Below, piece after piece: positions 42,016 through 46,242 of a stretch of 46,242 bases of DNA (its first letter is position 1; the number at the start of each line of letters is the position of its first letter). The DNA is taken from contig JAHEHU010000017.1 of assembly GCA_024639765.1 (NCBI GenBank), positions 1 to 46,242 on the forward strand, written 5' to 3'. This DNA comes from Eudoraea sp. Its GTDB lineage: Bacteria > Bacteroidota > Bacteroidia > Flavobacteriales > Flavobacteriaceae. The position numbers were made by a program, and so were the translations under genes. Below the pieces are notes generated by a model. That model was not told where the DNA came from. It searched no databases and was given only the letters and a program-made list of their open reading frames with translations.

Positions 42016-43092
42016 CTATTGAATTGAGATATTAACTCCGTTGTATAATTTTCCATCTGCCGAAACAATGTATTTTTCATCAGCAGAAAGCCCGGAAAGT
42101 ACTTCCACCTTATCTCCAAATACGCGCCCAAGACGCAACCACCGCAATAATGCCGTATTATTTTGGCTAACCGCATAAATGCCTGTTAATTGTCCATTGT
42201 GCACTAAGGCGTCCTTGGGAACCATGATCGCTTTTGAGGATTCTTGTTTCGCGGGAAATTGAACGGTGGCATACATGCCGGATAAAATATCGGCATCTGA
42301 GGTCTCCAACAGAACTTTGACCATATATTGGCCACCTGTATTTCTGGCTGAGGTACTAACCTCTGTTATTTTACCTGCCACCATCCTATCTAAGGTTTTT
42401 AATTGAACCGCTACCTTGGTAGCTTTCTGAATATCAATAATTTCCGATTCCGGAACCAGTGCCAACACATGGTATGTACCCGGGGCTTCCACTTCCAATA
42501 GTGGCATACCCGGATTTGCCATGTCACCGGCATCTATGAACTTGCTGGTCACTACACCGTTAAAAGGTGCGCGAATATTTGAATACGACAATTGGGCATT
42601 CACTTCGTTTTTCATTTGTCTGGCAGCTTCCAGACGGGCCTTGGCCATTTCGAAATGGGCTGTCATATCGTCCAATTCTTTTTGGGAAGCACTGTTCTCG
42701 TTAAACAAGACTGTATAGCGGGTAAAATCCTTTTCAGCATTACTGAAAGCGGCTTGTGCTTCTGTTATCCCAGCGTTGACCTGGGCTAATTTTGCGGCAA
42801 CATCGGCATTACTAACACTTATTAGTAGTTGTCCATCTCGAACCTTATCGCCCACCTGAACATAGATCTTGTCTACATATCCCATCATTCGGGTACTGAT
42901 GTTTGTACTTTGGGCAGCTTCTACTTTACCACTAGCCGTTACAAATGCATTCCTGCCGTCTTCAGAAACCGAACTCACCTTTACTGTCACTGCAGGGGTA
43001 TCCACAGCCATGGTCTTTTTGTCTTCAGTGCCACAACCAATGGCGAGAAAGCTTAGTGCGAAAAGTGTAATTATATAGTTTGTATACTTCAT
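42016..43092 (-). CDS. RND efflux membrane fusion lipoprotein (HlyD/AcrA type)
   Basis: A 358-residue adaptor. The signal peptide ends in the lipobox AIGC (about residues 17-20). Next come the barrel-sandwich half GYVDKIYVQVGDKVRDGQLLISV, a short helical hairpin (about 90-165), the second lipoyl half YSNIRAPFNGVVTSKFIDAGDMANPGMPLLEV, and a beta-barrel with a membrane-proximal domain. It links the pump at 38673 to the TolC-like channel at 43136. It lies 43 bp after the channel gene. Confidence 0.92.
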   Translation of the reverse strand: MKYTNYIITLFALSFLAIGCGTEDKKTMAVDTPAVTVKVSSVSEDGRNAFVTASGKVEAAQSTNISTRMMGYVDKIYVQVGDKVRDGQLLISVSNADVAAKLAQVNAGITEAQAAFSNAEKDFTRYTVLFNENSASQKELDDMTAHFEMAKARLEAARQMKNEVNAQLSYSNIRAPFNGVVTSKFIDAGDMANPGMPLLEVEAPGTYHVLALVPESEIIDIQKATKVAVQLKTLDRMVAGKITEVSTSARNTGGQYMVKVLLETSDADILSGMYATVQFPAKQESSKAIMVPKDALVHNGQLTGIYAVSQNNTALLRWLRLGRVFGDKVEVLSGLSADEKYIVSADGKLYNGVNISIQ

Positions 43093-43135
43093 GTCTTTTT
43101 TGGTTTGAATATTTATTAATTGTTATGTCCTGTTT

Positions 43136-44437
43136 TTATTCTTTTGTTAAGAATCGCACATATGCCAGTGCGTAATTGTGTTGAAAGATCGTTGCATAAT
43201 ACTCCAATTGTTTCCGGGAATACTGGGTTTCAGCCAGAAGCAGGTCTGTAGTCTTTTCTAAACCTTGTCCGAAACGATTCGTTCTAATACGCAACGATTC
43301 TTTGGATTGTTGCAAGGCCAGTGCCGTTAGCTTCAGCTTGTTCCGGGCATCTTCAAGACTTCTTTTGGCCTTATTGAGCTCTAATTGACTTTCTGATTTG
43401 TACTGGGCCAATTGTAATTTCGATTTGTCATATTCGGCTCTGCTTTTTTGTGATTTACCGATACGGCTACTGCCCTCGAACAAATTCCATTTAAGTTCTG
43501 CGCCAAACAGATAACCTTTTGCATTGGTCTGAAAAATTTCATCATCATGTAGTTCATAAGTTCCAAAAGCATTCAATCTGGGAAGAAAGGCCATTTGATC
43601 TGCCTTATGCATTTGCCTGTAAGCCTCGGTTGCCGCGTTCATTGCAAGGATGTCTTTACGGTTTTCCAGTAGATGCTCCTGTACATAAGATTCAGTAAGA
43701 ATGACCAGAGAATCTGCAGGTTTTAAAAGCTGATTACTGTCTGCGTTCATCAAAACAGATACATAGTTGCTGCTATTTAAAATATTGCTTTTGGCATATT
43801 GTAATTGATTGTCTATCTCGGTTACGCGTACTTCTACGGCCAACACATCCGATCTTTGCAGATAGCCCTGTTTAAAGCTATTATCTGCGATTCGCTTGTT
43901 TTCCAGAGCGGTTTCTTTTGCTTTTTCCAATACCTCTACGGACTTATAGGACAGCTGTAATTGCATATAGGCCTTCTCTATTTCCAGGTCTATGTAGTCT
44001 TCTGTGCGTTCAGATTGTAATTCGGTAGCCGTCCATTTCGCCCTGGCCGCTTTGCGCTGAAATACTCCATCAAAATTCAGCAGGGGTTGTTGTATCTCAA
44101 TTCTCGTGGCGAAATCTTCTATTTGATCGGGATCGTTTAACAGATCGGGATTAAAATCGGCTGCAGTTAGGATCTCCTGGTTGAGTCTGGAACCAAATGC
44201 CATAAGGGGATTGGTAGTGGCGATCCCGGTATGGGAGACGCTGATATTGGGTAATAAAATGGCATTTGTCTGATTGAAGTCGCCTTTGGCCGCCAACACA
44301 TCTTGCTCCGCCATTTTAAGGGTATTGTTACTTTCCTTTACCTTGGCAATAACTTCTTCTTTGGTGATAAGTGTTGTACCCTGGGCTATTCCTAGTTGAA
44401 CGGTGAAAAATAAAACCCATACTAATCCTTGCTTCAT
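43136..44437 (-). CDS. TolC-like outer membrane efflux protein
   Basis: A 433-residue protein with a signal peptide (ending GIAQG, about residue 20) and long alpha-helical repeats typical of TolC: an early segment around NTLKMAEQDVLAAKGDF and a later repeat around LKLTALALQQSKESLRIRTNRF. It includes the usual amphipathic strands for the barrel. It is the first gene of the efflux operon, with a promoter-like box and palindrome upstream (44457-44501). Confidence 0.9.
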   Translation of the reverse strand: MKQGLVWVLFFTVQLGIAQGTTLITKEEVIAKVKESNNTLKMAEQDVLAAKGDFNQTNAILLPNISVSHTGIATTNPLMAFGSRLNQEILTAADFNPDLLNDPDQIEDFATRIEIQQPLLNFDGVFQRKAARAKWTATELQSERTEDYIDLEIEKAYMQLQLSYKSVEVLEKAKETALENKRIADNSFKQGYLQRSDVLAVEVRVTEIDNQLQYAKSNILNSSNYVSVLMNADSNQLLKPADSLVILTESYVQEHLLENRKDILAMNAATEAYRQMHKADQMAFLPRLNAFGTYELHDDEIFQTNAKGYLFGAELKWNLFEGSSRIGKSQKSRAEYDKSKLQLAQYKSESQLELNKAKRSLEDARNKLKLTALALQQSKESLRIRTNRFGQGLEKTTDLLLAETQYSRKQLEYYATIFQHNYALAYVRFLTKE

Positions 44438-44456
44438 AGTAATTTCTTATTTGCTA

Positions 44457-44501
44457 CAAAATTAGAATAGGAAAACGTTATAGAAGGTAACCAATGTTAC
44501 C
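44457..44501 (-). promoter_or_regulatory. Promoter box and palindromic activator-type site for the RND operon
   Basis: On the minus strand TAATTTTG (44464-44457) fully matches TAnnTTTG, 19 bp upstream of the TolC-like start codon. GGTAAC-CAAT-GTTACC (44486-44501) is a perfect inverted repeat with an N4 spacer. Its centre is exactly 33 bp from the box centre, as at the stress-island promoters but with different half-sites. It could serve a second Crp/Fnr-family factor, or a TetR-type repressor. Confidence 0.55.
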
Positions 44502-44548
44502 AAAGGAATAAGGTGCTTTAGGGATTTGGTATACTATAGGAAGGTGTT

Positions 44549-45697
44549 TTAAGTAATGAGTCTGGTTCCTGTACCAGTTGTCACGTGATAGGCAGTTATG
44601 GCCTTGTTGAAACGCGCCTTATACTCTTCTTTTGCAGTGTGGATAAAGGAATCTATCTTCTCTGTTTTGACCAGATTTAGGGTACATCCTCCAAAACCAC
44701 CACCCATCATCCGTGCCCCCGGTACATCATCTGACTTCCGAGCCACATCCACTAGAAGATCAAGCTCTTCGCAACTTACCTTGTATTGATGTTGAAGTCC
44801 GGCATGAGATTCAAATAACAGGGTTCCTAAGGTCTTTAGGTCATTATTTCGTAAGGCGATAACAGCATTAAGGACCCTATTGTTCTCTTCCAGCACAAAA
44901 AGGGCCTTTTGAAAGATGTCATTCTCAAATTTTTGTCTATTGTCTAGCAATGTCTGAACATCAAGGTCTCTCAGAGCGGGAACGCCCAGTTGCTGAGCGA
45001 CACCACTACAGGTGTTACGGCGATCATTATAGGCACTATCCGCAAGATTGTGCTTTACCTTTGAATCTAATAAAATCAGTGAAAATTCATCATTTCTAAA
45101 GGGGATCACTTCAGCTTGTAAGGTCCTGCAATCTAGAAACAAAGCAGTGTTTTGTTTGCCAAACATACTGGCATATTGATCCATGATGCCGCATTGCACG
45201 CCTGCAAAAGTATGTTCGGCGGCTTGTGAGAGCAAGATCATTTCCATTTTGGAGAGGCCCAGTTGAAAAAGTTCATTTAAACCAAAGACCAGGGCGTTTT
45301 CCAGGGCAGCAGATGAGGAAAGTCCGGCTCCCGGGGGTATATTCCCTCCAAAAACCACATTAAAAGGAGCTATGGTCCTGTCCTTATTTAGAATTTCATA
45401 TACTACCCCCATGATGTAATTCTGCCATCCTCCCTCAGGAATAGGTGTTCGTTGATCTAATGGAAAGCTAAAGGACTCTGAGATATTGATAGCTGTGGCG
45501 GTACAGTACGGTTCCTTACTTTTTTGGATGGCCAATACGATGCCCATGTCAATAGCTGCCGGTAGTACATAGCCCTCATTATAGTCTGTATGCTCCCCAA
45601 TCAGGTTGATTCTACCGGGGGAGAAGACCACAACAGGCGATGTCTGGAATTGCTCCTGAAATTGATCCCTGACCTTTTGCACTAGTAACTGATCCAT
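44549..45697 (-). CDS. galK: Galactokinase
   Basis: A 382-residue GHMP kinase from the chosen start. The galactokinase signature PGRINLIGEHTDYNEGYVLPAAID, the ATP loop PPGAGLSSSAALENALV and the C-terminal GARMMGGGFGGCTLNLV are all present. It phosphorylates galactose at C1 (Leloir pathway). The reading frame extends 14 codons further upstream, but homologues start at the MDQLLVQ-type Met at 45697. It is divergent from the truncated gene at 45920, with a 222-bp gap. Other gal genes may lie outside the window. Confidence 0.94.
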   Translation of the reverse strand: MDQLLVQKVRDQFQEQFQTSPVVVFSPGRINLIGEHTDYNEGYVLPAAIDMGIVLAIQKSKEPYCTATAINISESFSFPLDQRTPIPEGGWQNYIMGVVYEILNKDRTIAPFNVVFGGNIPPGAGLSSSAALENALVFGLNELFQLGLSKMEMILLSQAAEHTFAGVQCGIMDQYASMFGKQNTALFLDCRTLQAEVIPFRNDEFSLILLDSKVKHNLADSAYNDRRNTCSGVAQQLGVPALRDLDVQTLLDNRQKFENDIFQKALFVLEENNRVLNAVIALRNNDLKTLGTLLFESHAGLQHQYKVSCEELDLLVDVARKSDDVPGARMMGGGFGGCTLNLVKTEKIDSFIHTAKEEYKARFNKAITAYHVTTGTGTRLIT

Positions 45698-45919
45698 TAT
45701 AGGTAGAACTAAGGCCTCAAAAGTGCATAAAAAAACCATACTTCCAAGGTTCTGATATGCGAGGATACTTTTGAGAAATATTAATATAAAGAATATTAAC
45801 TCTTTTTAACATAAAATAGTAGCACTAAGGTTAAAATAGAACATAAAGTGGAAAATATGCTTGTTTTATGGCAGGCCCAAATGTTGGAATTTTGCCCTTT
45901 AATTTTAAAAAATGCTATT

Positions 45920-46242
45920 ATGTCTAAAATAACATATTATCCTACTATATTTCATACGAACCCATTCGCCTACAATATGACGGAGCTTTGGGAACAAAAA
46001 AGTAGCCTTGCCAAGGAGCTGATCCTTAAAAACAGCAAGGCAAAGGAGTTAGGAATTACTCAAATGCAATTGAATGTATCTAAATTTTCGGTTGTAGATA
46101 AAAACGGTAAGGAATTTGTTCAGCAGAATTTTCCTAGGATCGTAGAGTTTACCTCTAAAGGAATTGAGACCCAGTTTTATGTGAGGAAAGAGAGTAGCCT
46201 TCAACTAGAGAAGGGAGCGTATACTACCATCCGCTTTTATCT
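45920..46242 (+). CDS. Unknown protein, 3' end beyond the window
   Basis: An open frame from ATG 45920 to the window edge (107 codons, no stop). The start MSKITYYPTIFHTNPFAYNMTEL has no signal peptide, and the visible part has alternating Lys, Glu and hydrophobic residues. I do not recognise it. It is divergent from galK, so a sugar-related role is possible but unsupported. The gap before it contains repeated AATATTAA blocks (45777-45798) but no clear promoter. Confidence 0.6.
   Translation, partial: MSKITYYPTIFHTNPFAYNMTELWEQKSSLAKELILKNSKAKELGITQMQLNVSKFSVVDKNGKEFVQQNFPRIVEFTSKGIETQFYVRKESSLQLEKGAYTTIRFY

Noticed and set aside
45777-45798. AATATTAA repeats before galK as an operator
   Set aside because: Very AT-rich and short, so chance occurrence is likely; no spacing to a promoter box is convincing.

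Overview
The window looks like a chromosomal segment of a marine, carotenoid-pigmented member of the Flavobacteriaceae (Bacteroidota). The evidence is the myxol/saproxanthin-type carotenoid cluster, promoter boxes of the Bacteroidota type (TAnnTTTG at -7) with no consistent Shine-Dalgarno sequences, flavobacterial signal peptides ending in SQ or AQ, and flavobacterial gene neighbourhoods. It carries about 37 protein genes (two cut by the window edges) and one tRNA. I see no phage, transposon, CRISPR array or rRNA.

Region by region. (1) 1-6510: carotenoid genes. A 5'-truncated crtA-type hydroxylase on the plus strand faces a minus-strand operon merR(CarH-like)-crtI-crtB-crtZ-crtD-cruF. The regulator keeps the motifs that bind adenosylcobalamin in CarH, so light control is likely. 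(2) 6722-8170: a DadA-like D-amino-acid dehydrogenase and tRNA-Leu(GAG). (3) 8314-19553: a stress island with a small helical protein, an exporter operon (membrane fusion lipoprotein, FtsX-type permease, ATPase), a ribosome hibernation factor, a thioredoxin, two universal stress proteins, an ATP-cone/PD-(D/E)XK fusion, a beta-CASP RNase, a second small helical protein, a lipoprotein and a cardiolipin synthase. Five intergenic regions in this island carry TGAY-N4-RTCA palindromes of the Crp/Fnr type. Each is centred exactly 33 bp from a TAnnTT box, which is the geometry of class II activated promoters.

(4) 19771-35105: the most unusual region, a ten-gene locus in four blocks. Block one (plus) has a threonine-synthase-like PLP enzyme, a DUF1611/DgcN-like protein, a secreted dikinase-like protein and a serine hydrolase. 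The next two genes (minus) are a nucleotide-translocase-like membrane protein with a HEAT tail and a second serine hydrolase. The last block (plus) has a MurL/QueC-like PP-loop enzyme, a creatininase-family amidohydrolase, a DgcA-like enolase-superfamily epimerase and a GNAT-nitrilase fusion. Several of these families act on glutamate stereochemistry, amides or D-amino-acid peptides, so the locus may handle D-glutamate or cell-wall peptides. The secreted ATP-dependent enzyme beside a putative nucleotide translocase suggests nucleotide use outside the cytoplasm. This is inference.

(5) 35124-37943: three-subunit proton-translocating transhydrogenase. (6) 38147-44437: an RND efflux operon (TolC, fusion lipoprotein, RND pump, small PII-like protein, DUF2892 protein). 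A perfect palindrome sits upstream in the same 33-bp geometry as in the stress island but with different half-sites. (7) 44549-46242: galactokinase and a divergent, truncated gene of unknown function.
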